A stretch of DNA of 64,000 nt. Origin: Aplysia californica. Lineage: Eukaryota; Mollusca; Gastropoda; Aplysiida; Aplysiidae. Positions 26,966 through 39,700 of the stretch are shown piece by piece. Where the stretch lies: assembly GCF_000002075.1 (NCBI RefSeq), contig NW_004797312.1:1100853-1164852 (forward strand). Direction: 5' to 3'. Position 1 is the stretch's first letter, and every line of letters starts with the position of its first letter. The translations under genes and the position numbers were made by a program. The notes under the pieces are model-generated. The model saw nothing but the letters and a program-made list of their open reading frames with translations, did no database searches and was not told the DNA's origin.

Positions 26966-27731
26966 TGACAGAGAGACAGAGACAGAGTAAGAGAAAGACA
27001 GAGAGATACAGAGACAGCGTGGTGTGTATTTGAGAATGTTTGTATGATGCATAAAGTTTGACTGCGTTCAGAAGGTACTTTTACAGAAGCTGGGGAAAGC
27101 ATGCTGCCAACTTATTTCCATTGAAGGAACGACTACTTTCTTTCACCTTACCGTTAATTCTGTTACTGTACGGGATTTCTCACCTTAGGATAATGCCGCT
27201 GGTGTTGAGCCGGAGCCAAATGTCCTGCCGCTGCACGCTCTGCCGGTCTCTGTCTGTGCACTGTGCCAGTCGTGACAAAGACTCAAAGAACCTTGTTGGA
27301 AGAAGCAGCTCTTCGTTGTGTTCAGTGAAGCATTGTGCATTCATAGAACCTGCGACAAAAGAAAACACCAATAAAACAAAAAATGGTGCAGCTGTAGCAT
27401 GGGTATAATGCTCCGTTCAAAACTAAGACAAAATAAGAGGTGAGACCTCCGAATCCAGTCTACATTTTCCGTTGTGATGGATTTAAAGCCTCTTTCAAAA
27501 CTAAGATCGCTGAGGAGTTGAAACCTCCAAATCTAATATGCATCTCCCAATGATAACAGTCAAACAGGTGTGCCTTTCGTAAAACTCCTAGCAACCCGGG
27601 TTCAATAATGCCCAGGATCACCCGCACCATACTCTGACATGATACCAACAGAGCTAACTATGTGCCTGTAAAAAGGAGGGGGAAAAAATGACAGCTATTC
27701 CAAAGTGACTATGAAACCTCCCCCCCCCCCC

Positions 27732-27762
<31 letters not shown>

Positions 27763-30700
27763 AAATGAAAAAATTAAAATCTTAATTCATTCCTTTAGAG
27801 TAGAGTCTGAAGTTCTGTAAGCTAAACGAGCTGGCAGAAAATATAAAAAACTAGGTGATAGAACGAGAGCAAAACATGCTCGTTAGCGTTTCTCTGCTTT
27901 GCAAGTGAAAAAAAATGGTACGACCCCACAACCAATTGCTCAAACCTGTAGGTATCTATTTCAAACTACAACTTGATCACAGAACTGAACCCTTACCTTT
28001 CCATTGAACATTCAGGGAAACAAGGACAAACGACAAAATGATATGATAAGTAATACAGTGGTGTCCACCAGCAAATCCATTGGGAAGCATGCCTTGGTTG
28101 CTGTAAAATTTTTTAATAATCCCTTCTGAGGGTTTCACCTGTCTAAGATGGAAAATGCTTTGCCCGCTCAGCCCTGATTTGAAACAAAACTCGCAAGTTT
28201 GGTTACGCCGGCTCTAAACTTAACGCTATGGCGAGGAAGGCAGTAGGGGTGCAATTTGGGGGGAGATGTGTTACCCTATAACGTGAGCCCTGAGCGATAC
28301 AGATGGTCAGGGTAGTGAAGGTGTGAAATCTCACGATTGCGGAGAGTGCTCGAGTAGCGAGCCACTAGGCCTACGGAAACTTTCCTGGGTAGCCAGAAGC
28401 CAGAGGTGTGAAATTAGTTAGACCAATGCCTGCCGCCCTGATCGTATGCCAGCCGAGAAATGAGTTCCTCAAATCGTTGTTACATGATGGCAGAGAGGGG
28501 TGGCATTGGTTGACTGTGCTTGTTACACCGATGGGTGGAGATGAGGGTGGAAGCAAAGGAGATGTTCCAAACGTTTCTATTTTTAATAGGTCAAACAGTG
28601 ATCTTATGAAAGTCAAGCACTGGTGGTAATTGGATAAGAAAGAGTGACGCATGTCATGATCAGACAGGACAGCAGCTGAGAGATGTGAAGTTTTGATCAC
28701 TGCTTGCCCATCAAACAAGCGATCCTTGACCCCACCGGCAGGGCCTTTGACCCCCCCCCCCCCTTCCACCTCCCCCTAAATTCCCCTGCCTAAGACGGAA
28801 TTTTTTTCTGGCTCCCTTGCGATTCCGTCTTACACAGGTTCCACTGTACTAGAAAAATTTTGTTATACAAGCTTAGGCAGAGATTACTCTAAACTGGGTT
28901 GTTTCTTAATTGGACACCACAGTACTAATAAGAAAAATGTAAATATTACTTTAAAGTTCATTCATATGGTGCTTATTCCAACATAGCTCTAGGCATTTGA
29001 TTCTGTTCATAACCAAACCCCCTCCCCCCCAAAAAAACCCAAAAAAAAACAAACAAAGTACATGACATTTAAAAAAAAATACACAGCACCTTTCTGCTCA
29101 ACTCTTTCTTGCTTTCTCTGCCTCGCTGAGTAGGCCTATACCAGATACCGTCGGTGTTCTAAGCAATCCACTTACGTTCATTACGGTACTTTTTACAAAA
29201 GAGACAAAAAACAAATTTTTGCTGATTTGCTCGTATCAGGAATCATGAAAAGCAAGAACTTTGTAAAGCTTGACCATAGCATTAAACTGCATTTTGGTGA
29301 GGTTGAAAGGTGCATCTTTGATAGAGCTTTGGAAGGGTGTGAAAATCGAGAATTCTTAAAATTTGGACTTAAGTGGATAGCTTGCCATAGCAACGGTATA
29401 TATCTTTTTTTGTTTTGTTTTTTTCATTTTGGTAAGTGTTTTATGGCCCTCACAACTGCATAAGGTCATATGAGCGCGCGGTACACACTAAACATTTCAA
29501 GTTCCTAAGAAATTTTGAATTTCACCCTGGTGTCGGCCGATTTTGGACCACCAACAGGTCTTTAACATGTGCAACTTGCACGCGGGACCTCCGAGATTTT
29601 TAGCCTTTATCCGAGAAGGCTAGGTGTTAGATCTTACCTACTATAAGATCAGGGGTGTGGCTGAAAGACAGCAGTAGAAGGAGCCAAGGAGTAGCAGTAG
29701 AAAGGCAAGGCTGCAAAAAGAATCAGGAGCCCAGAGAAAGGAGGTGAGGGGGTGGGGGCAGAAAGTGGAGACGAAAAAACAGAAGGCAGAACATTGTTAG
29801 AGAGCAGGAAACGATGTGAAAGGAGAAAATTTTAGATGAGAAAATTGTCAGTCGCTATCCTTCGAGATGTTTGTTTTAGTAAGAGTTTTACAACACTTGC
29901 AACACAATAAGGTCATATAAGTGCTGAAGATTAGAGGTGTTACAAGAGCATAACAAACACAAAAAAGGAGGAGAGATCAAGACCATAGATGTTTGATAAG
30001 AAAGAAGGAGCAAACCACACCAGAGCACTCACCAACCACCCACCGTCGCAATCCAGATTCGAACCCGGGACCTATTGAATGAGAGGCAGACACCTTAACC
30101 TCTAGCCCACGAAATACACTTTCATACATATCCTCAAAAGAAACACGAATGGACGAAATAAGACAACCAATCATTGAGCCAAGTTCATTGAGCCAAGTTG
30201 CAGTTCTCAGCTTTACAATTCTTCATCCTCAGCACTGAACCTCCTCATCATGAAGTGCAAAATCTGAAGCAGACATCGACAAACACTTGGTTTGCCCCTG
30301 ATAGCTCTGCTCAGCTGGTCTCCCCCCCCCCCCCTGCAAAAAGCAACAAAAGCTATATTATCCTGGACTTTCCATATCCCCTATCTGTTCAAATTCTCAA
30401 AGTAACTTGTTCTTGGCCTACCCCTGCCTCTTTTACCGTCTATATTTTCAGTCATCATCATCATCCAGTGCCAGATCTGCGTATGACATCGGCGATAATG
30501 GTTCTCAATTCACTCCTTTGCTCGGATGCTCTCAAAAAAGCTACGTTTCCCTGATCTTTCCCTGTAACCCATTTGTTTAGGTTACCCAAGTATGTTGTTC
30601 TGGGCCTTCCAATGCCTCGCTTGCCCTCAATTTTGCCAGTGAGAGCTAGGTGTTCAAGACCCTTATGTCTATTTATGTGTCCCCAAAACTGCATTTGTCG

Positions 30701-33700
30701 TTTCCTGATCGTTTTTAACATTGAGCGTCCCACGTGGGCTTCATCAAGCACTACCTCATTTGATTTCTTTTCCTTCCACGATACTCTTATCAGTCTCCAA
30801 AGATACCACATTTCTGTTGCTTCTATTTTATTTTCACTGTTTTTAGTGATTGTCCAGAATTCACAGCAATATAGAAGGGTTGACCAAACATAGCATTTCA
30901 GAACTTTCATTTTGGTGTTCATTGAGATTGTTCTATTTTTCAATGAACACCAAAATGACAGTTCTGAAATGCAATGTTTGGTAAGAGTAAGATATTCAAG
31001 GCCTTTATGTCAATTCAAATATCCTATTTGTGAGTAGGCCAGGCAGGCTTCTTTCAAAAGTAAAGCTATTGAGAAAAAAAAATCCCAATCAATCCTGATA
31101 GCCATCCATCCCTGCAAGTGGCAGTTATACACTACTCAGCCGTAAGCTGACAAAACACCTTTTTTTCATCTTCACAATAGTTTCAAGATCAAGAGGCTTT
31201 TTGTCAGAAAATCATTCAAAAAAGGCGATCTTCTGAAATTTGAATTCAAATTTATTCAAAAACTAGTCACAGTTTCACTTTGACTTTTTCACACAAGTAG
31301 GTAACTGATCAGGCTTTCGATTTTGCAAATATAAAAATTTGGCACCAAATATGAAAAAAAAGGCATTTTGTCAGCTTATGGCAGTACTGGTACAACAAGA
31401 AAGGACTCACCTGCAGTGATGAGGTTCCCTGTGTTTCTCAGATCTTCCAGGACCTGCACCACAGAGTGCTTAGAAGAGGACGTTCCTTGTTTCCAATCCT
31501 GCAAGGTTTCCGTCAAATCTCTCACATTCATGGTCAGCTGCTGATGGTTCACCAGCATATCCAGAGCCATCGCTGTTGGTAGGCAGACTTCCTGCAGTCC
31601 ACAGATGTTCCTCATGCTGTCGAAGATCTCAGCCCGAGTCCTCGCCGCGTGGGACGTTGTACCCTCGCGGACTGGAATCACATCCGGTGGTGGCAACAAA
31701 GATACTGCTGGGGAGGTGTAGAACAAAGACATCACCTCTTCTGGTTGAATATTCTCTGGTTTGAGGGCAAAAAGTTTCAGATGAGCATTTATGCCCGGAG
31801 TACCCGTCCGCACAGTGTGGGCCAGACTGAAGAGCCGTTGCATTTCCGACTCAACCGAGTTGATCAGGCGCTTGTAGTCGAATGCCAAAATGAAGATGCA
31901 CTTTGAAGTGAACATCCAAGGGCAGCAGTGGTGGAAAAAGCTATCATCTGACACAGAAATCAACTGCACGTTGATGCACGAGGCTTGGGATTCCTGTAGG
32001 AGGTATGTGAATGACTGGGCACAGTCTGTGATCACCTCCCCACTAGGCTGTCTCCTCAAAGACACTTGGAAGTAGGAAGCCCGGGAGTCGAAAGGGATAT
32101 TGATGACATCGCCAAAGATGCACCGTACAAACTCATTGGTGCCGCTGCCAAACACAAACACTCTGACCTGAGGCAGAACATTTTTGCGAGGCTCAATTTC
32201 CCTTGGAATTCTGAAAGAATAAAGTATGATTGAAAAAAAAGTGCGCTCTTTGACCAACACTACATAACATGAAACAATACCCATTCACTTACCATAAGTG
32301 GCAATACTGGAAAAAATCATAGCATTCTTCATGAAAACCTTGTTCCTTGTATAAACTGTGTTACGACGCGGTGGAATCAGGCACTCATCAAATTTTAGAC
32401 ATTTGGAGTTTTTGATATCATCTTGACACTTATTCTGACTTATTCATTTATTTATCTTTTGATGAAAAAATACCCGTCTATCTTGAATAGAAGTCGAGAT
32501 ATTTGCAATTGAAGGAGTTGGGGATCGCCTGGTTTCAGAGGTAAAATAAGCAAGAAAATGAGCACCCAAGCTTGTTAACTTCAATAGCTTGAGAGTCCTT
32601 GAAAACTGTAAATTTAGACATTTTGTGCCTTTAATCAACATTTTCCAGTAAAATTCACATGGAAATGTGTTTTTAAATGGATATAAAATAGGTTAAGCCA
32701 AAAAAAAAAAAATTCAATAAAAATGGACAAACTGGCAGAAAAATGCCAGTTTCTTTGATTTCATTATTTTGACGAGCGTCGTATTTCACCACGATGCCTC
32801 ACAATTATTATTGCAAGTCACAGACCCATCCAATCTTTCAAACCCCAAACCTGAAAATCATCAAGAAATTAAAGGAACCCTTAAATCAATGGCAAATCAT
32901 TCAAGCTTGAAAAAAATATCTTACCATATTGATCATTACATGACAGTCAAAAGACACATTTGCGACCTATCATACTTCGGACATTCCATAAAAAGTGAAA
33001 CTGCAGAGACGGAACACTGGGATAATGACCAGCTGAAAAAAATTTGACATAGTGATAAAGCCACTTAGTATTTCTTTTTTGGATTTTTATTGGAGGAAGG
33101 TTGCCTCTAATGTACAAGTGTCATGACGCGGTGGAATCAGGCGCTCGTCAATTTGTGGGCATGTAGAGTTATTGGTATCATCTTGAAGCTTGTTCATTTG
33201 TCTTGCCTCCACTGTAAAAAACTACCCACTTATCTTGAATTGAAGTCAACATATCTGTAGTTTGAAGGAGGTGGAGGTCGCCTTGTTTCAGAGGTAAAAG
33301 CAACGAAAAAATGGCTGCCAAAGTTCGGTTATTTCCATAGCTTGAGAGCCTGTGGTAACTGAACTTTTAATCAATATTTTTCAATAAAAATCCACACAGA
33401 AATGTTTTCTTGAAGGCACATAAAAGATGTCGAGCCAAAATAAACCAATTTGATAAAAATAGCAAAACTGGTGGGAAAATGCCAGTTTTTAAAATTTCAT
33501 TATTTTGACAAGTGCCTGATTTCTTTTTTGTTTTTTCTTGGAGGAAGGTTGCCTCTAATATATAGAAACAGTGTGCTATTATCAGCTAAGAGGCTCAAAA
33601 GGCAAAAAAGTGACTTTCCATGAAATTTTTTTTTTTTTTAATCTATTGAAAGTCTGATGTCTTCTGCTTCATTTAAGATAAAAATAAACAAATATAATAG

Positions 33701-36700
33701 ACAATAAATATCTTATTTTGATTTATTTTGAAGGTGTGTGTGGTTTGTTGCGAGCTTGGGTGACGAGATAAAGGAATTTGGACCTTGCTAGAGTGTAGCT
33801 GTGAATTATTTTTAGAACCATTACCTCACGGCCACCTGTGCTTCAACAAAGATAGTGGAGAATCTTTCCTTCAACGTTCTTCATTCGCAACTATTTTTAG
33901 ATTTTGACCCCTTTTCGAGCATGAATGGTCTAAAATGTAAACAACTCTTGATTGGTAAATGGTAACTTCTAGCTCACTTCAAGCTTGTTTACGTAAACAG
34001 CTGACTGTGTGGGCGTGCCTTGCAAGCTGTTATCGTCTGTTGATCTTTCAGTTTTACACTTGGATTGACTTAAAAATTCGTTTTCATTGTGTTTTAGTGC
34101 TTTTAAAAGATTAATTAACCTTCCTCTATATCTCTCAAAGTGGACTCATTATCAAGAGGCCACCAAGGTGGTCTATGTGCAAGTATGTGTATGTGTGTTG
34201 GTGTGTTTGTATGTGTGTGTATATGTGTGTGTTTGTATGTGTGTGTTTGTATGTGTGTGTGTGTTTGTATGTGTGTGTGTGTGTGTGTGCCTATGCTCTC
34301 GTGTGTTTATGGTGCAATTGCAAACGTATAATTAGGTAGCGTAAACACGGCATGTAAGCCGACTCGCGGCCTTCTGAGCGCGTGGTTTCGGTGAAATGGG
34401 GGTAATTCAGATCTCTGTTTCTTTGCTCTTTTGCTACAAAACACCAAATGCTGAAAACTTTGAAAAAGTTCAGATTTTCTTCGTTACAATAGTGTAAGTT
34501 GTTTGTATATCCGAGTATTTGGAGTTGGAGAATCGCAGTGGAAAAGGAAGCCCCTCGCGGTAGGAATGCGCGGTCAGCAGGTTCAAAATTAACACCCATG
34601 CATTCGAATGCTTTGTAGAAAGATTGATGATTAAATACCATTTTTTCATTGCCGGAGAACTATACAGCTTTGAGCGTGGTTTCCCGTGGTTATTTTTTTT
34701 GGCCTTTGGCGTTTTGGATAGAAAACCTTGAAAAAGAGAGTCTAAGATTTCAAAAATCATTTTTAACATGAAATGTGTAAATTACCGGCTAAAAAAAAGT
34801 ACCAATAGATAGAACAGTTCTTTTTCTATTAGAATAAAGTCATCGGCTTGGAATTATTTTGCATGAATCCTTCCGCGAAACTCCGGGGAGTACTCTGTGC
34901 ACTACAGTATAGAGCCGAATCGCTCGCTGTGGGGACCGGTGCGGCGCCGGCTGGGACAATACTCAGTGTTTTTATTGAAATAACCACAGATCATCGTGTT
35001 TGAGGCAATAAAATACTGATTTGTAATGATTTCACAGTCTTGAAAAAAATTAGGCTTCATTTCTTTGTTATAATGATTGTACTCTGTTAATGTAGAGATG
35101 TTTGGTGCACTTGGTACTCTTTCATTATCTGTCAGTCATGGGGTTGCAGCCAGTTAGCGACTTCAGCAATATTCGATTGTTATGGTAAATTGAAACAGCT
35201 GCCATTCTCTTAAACACTGACTGAGAGGTAAAAGTATGGTACCAAAATTCTCAGGAGACATAGGCCTTTCATATGAAACATGAATTTGACATACAGCTAC
35301 ATTGAAAATTATTTGGTACCTAGTATAATGCTACTATTTTGTTGCATTTGACGTAGAGCCCATTCTTGTGAAAATTTTGTTTTGTCCTTAAGTTTTTTTT
35401 CTGTGAATGAATAGTACTTTATTTCTGTATGTTACCTTGTAGTGGGCATAGCCAAGATAACTGCTAAGTTTCAAGTCTGTATCTCAATTCTAAGACTCCT
35501 GTTGCTATGGAAACATGTTGCTCAACTTCGGAGACCATTTTTTTCCTTTTTGTGTTTCCTCACCTCGCACAATTAAAAGTTCTGTATTTTCGTCAAATAT
35601 GGTCATATTTACTTTACTCTCGTCTTAAATTGTAGGGGAAAGGTGATAGTTTTTAAAAATAATGTTAACTGAGTTTTGAAATTTCCTTCATATGACTGAT
35701 ATTGACTGGAACAGACATATATATATATATTTTTTTTTTTTTTAAAGAAGTAAAAATGGCTCAGTGACTACTTAGAAACTTTCTGCAGGTCATCCTCCCC
35801 ACATAACATGTGTCACTGCAGTCTTACTTTTCATGGGATAGCCAGATTACCTAATGAAGCAAAAGACACTGACAAATTTGAGGCAGCATGGTAAAATCAG
35901 GCACTCGTCAAAATATGAAATTGAACAAACTTGCATTTTTCCTCTGTTTTGGCAATTTCTACCGAAATGTTGTTTTTTCGGTTCAACACCTTTTATGTCT
36001 AATTAAGAACATGAATTCTTTGTAGATTTGACTGAGAAACATTGATTAAAGGCACACAAAAAAGTAAATTTGCAGTTTCCAAGGACTCTCAAGCTTTGGA
36101 AGACACCAAACTTTGACTGCCATTTCCTCTCTAATTTTACTTCTGAAACCAGGCGACCCCCATCTCCTTCAATCTCAAATATCTCCACTTCTATTCAAGA
36201 TAGATGGGTATTTTTCACCGAAAGTAAGACAACTGGACATGCTTTAAGAAACACCAATAACTCCACAAGCCCAAAAATTGACGCGCGCCCTATTCCACCG
36301 CCTTGTGACACAAATTGCAGTAACATGTAAGACATTAGATTCAATGCATCGCTAGATTTTTGAAAATTTCCCATTCCAACAAATGTCCCGTTCTTGGCAT
36401 GGTTGCACTTACCTTTGCATAGGAAAATCTCCTGGTGAGGGTTCAAAGGGGGCATCAGGTGGGCTGGACGGAGGAGACTCAGGGGGTAGCAGTCTTCCTC
36501 CTCTCTCTACAGCAACTGGCTGCTGGCCAGGCTAGAAAGCACAAAAGAAAACACCTCTCAATTAAAACTTTGTCTAAGTAAGCGTTTTACGGCATTTGCA
36601 ACACAATTAGGTAATTAAGTGCCGAAGATTAGAGGTGTTACAAGATAGTAACAAACATAAAATACGAAGGAGGAGAGATAAGGATGATAGAAATGCGCGA

Positions 36701-39700
36701 TACGATAGGAAAGAAGGAGCAAACAACACCACAGCACTCGCCAACCACCCACCAACTTGGACCCTCTAATGATCAAGTGGGTAGTAGTGATTTTTTTTTT
36801 AAAATAGACAACATTTATAAAGTGTATTTCCACAAAGAAATTGCTCGCTGACGTATATAATAATATGAAAATACTGATTCCTTCATTCCCTCCCTTTCTC
36901 TGAGCTTCAACTCACAATTAGAAAGTCAAGTAATGTAGGAGTTGAGGGGGGTGGGCACTCGAGCGTGTCCTCAAACAAAACATTATCTTGCAATCATTAT
37001 CAGAGCACAGCGCTGTGGTAACCACTAAAATCATCTTCATAATGTCCACATAGTACTATTGCACATTTTGAGGTGTTGCTGTCTAAGCAATGCAAAGACA
37101 GAAGTTCTCTTCAAGGATGTCCCTGGTGATATGCAGACACTCCCTCCTAGAATCTAAAGACATAATACAACATTGAACAATGTATACAGCTTTAAATATC
37201 ATGGCAGTACACTATCTTCGAATGCTCGCATCGATACAGAAATAGCTGCTTTATGTATGAATAAAGCTAGTGCATTCTTTGGAACACTCAGAGCAAGGGT
37301 TTGGGATTGCTGTGGCATTCGCACAGAGATAAAGTAGAAAGTCTACAATGCTGTGATCCTCCCCACCCTGTTGTGTGGTGCTGAGATCTGGACAGTGTAC
37401 CAAAGCCATGCAAAGAAGCATTATCATTTCTATATTAAATGCCTCCGGAGAATTCTTGGGATCAAAGGGCAGGATAAAAGGCCAGATACCAAAGTTTTCA
37501 AAAGGGCAAATGCCAAGAGTCTGTTTTCTAAGTTCAGAAAGACTCAACTTCGCTGGGCTGTCCATGTTATAAGAATGTCTGATTTCTGAATCCTAGTAGG
37601 CAGTATTCTTTTCTGAACTGTCCTCAGGGATGTGTAAGGTTGGAGCACCAAAAAGAAAAGAAAAAAAAAATGCTACAAAGAAAACCTGAAAATGTCTCTG
37701 GAAGGACTTCAACATAAATACTTCAACATGGGAGAGCATAGCTCCTGACAGCACAAAGGGCAGTAGGCACAAGCTGTACAGAGAGAAGATACCTGGTGCA
37801 TAATGTTGATCTGCTCCACCCGGCTGGCTGCACCACTGGACAACTCTTTCGGATGCTGCACTTGAAGACGAAGCGTATTCATTTGCCGGAAATCTAATTC
37901 TTTTAACTGTTCCAGAATAAAAAGTAAAGATTTTTCCTTTACTCTCCACTTTCAGAACAATTTATTCGATTCCAATGTTGATAGGCTAAACAGTTCAGTA
38001 AGGGAACAGTAAGAGATGTTTTATTGCTTTGCACGTAGACCGTAGCCTTGTAGTATAAAGTTAGAGAAATTGTTCAGTGTAAGTGTCATATTGTGTATTT
38101 ATGTACGTATTTATGTGTGTATTTATGTGTATGTATATATTTCTAATTATGTGTTTACGTATATATGTTTGACATAGTAACCCAAATTTCTCCACAAAGA
38201 TCAATAACATGTAATTTATTTATTATTTATTTCACACCTGTTCACTACAGCATGCATCTCCCTGACCTTTCTGCATGACTTATACAATAACAGAAGCAAT
38301 TGCTCTCTTTCTCCCTCCTCTCCCCTTAAAAAAATTAAACATACAGTCAAACTCTGTAATACCGCCAACCTTGGGATGATCATCAAATCGGTGGTACTGT
38401 GGGGCTGGTAAAAATACAGTTTTAACACTGTTCTCTGTTAAATACATGTGGTAGCCTACAGACAGCCCAGTGACAAGGGAAATTATTCTGCCATGACTGT
38501 AGGGAGGACAATATAAATATTATAATGAGTTTTTCTCTCAATCAGGAATGTTATGAGGTGGCCCTCAGGCCTTCTGCATGTGACAGTTGCTTGCTTCCAG
38601 AGTCATGTGAGGAAGAAAGGGAGATTATCTCTGCAAAGTTGCCAAGTAGGTGCTCTGCGTCCTGTGTAGCAGGTACCTCTAGAAGCCAGTCCGTTGGTTA
38701 TGTTGTTGGGGGCAAACCTACATTAATTCAGTAAAGACAGTACAACCCGGGCAGTTTGCTGATGGCGATTTAAAGGGCAAATAATATGTTTATATAGGTG
38801 TTCCTTTTCTACACTGGCAATCCTTGGCAGTAAGTAGGGCTGGCAGTAAACTGAGTTTGACTGTACATACACAATATTTTTCTTCATATAACAAGGGACA
38901 GCATTCAAAGATACAGTGATACACAGTAGTATCCAGTCTTGACAAGGTAGGCTGCCGTAAGCTCACAAAACTACTTTTAAAAATTCACAGCAGTTTCAAC
39001 ATTAAGAGGCTCTTCGTCTGCGTAACCATTTTAAAAAGGCATTCTTACGAAACTGGAATTCTAATTGTGTCACGATGTGGTGGAATCAGGCGCTTGTCAA
39101 TTTTTGGTCATATGGCGTCGGTAGCCTAGTGGTTAGGCTCTCAGACTCGCAACCGTAAGGTCGTGGGTTCGAATCCCGTCAGGGGCCTGACGTTGTGTCC
39201 TTGAGAAAGGCACTTTACACGAATTTTCCTCACTTCACCCAGGTGGGAATGGGTACCCGGCTATAGACCCATGCGCTATACAAATGCTATTTATTATTTA
39301 TTATTATTATTAGAGTTACTAATATCATCTTAAAGCTTCTTCATTTGTCTTGCATTTGGCGAACAAAATACCCATCTATCTTGAATAGAAGTCGAGATGC
39401 TTGCGATTGAAGGAGGTGGGGCTTGGCTGATATGAAAGGTAAAATTTTGATGACTTCCAAAGCTAGAGTGTCCTTGAAAACTGGAAATTCACATTTTTAT
39501 TGCCTTTAACGAATGTTTTTCCATAACATCCACACAGAAATATGTTTTGAAAGGGACATAAAAGGTGTTGAGGCAAAAAAAGAAAATTCGAAAAAAATTT
39601 CAAACAATTGGAAAAATGCAGATTTCCTTGATTTCACTCTTTTGATGAGTGCCTGATTTCACCATGTTGCCTCACAATTTATTCAAAAACTAGTCACAGT

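Noticed and set aside
26633-27102. Arg/Glu- and Ser/Leu-rich proteins
   Set aside because: They are translations of a compound microsatellite in several frames at once.
39114-39190. A free-standing tRNA gene
   Set aside because: A- and B-box words are present, but the sequence continues into a SINE body shared with other copies and does not fold as a full cloverleaf in my reading. The same holds at 6443, 23127, 29874, 42268 and 57567.
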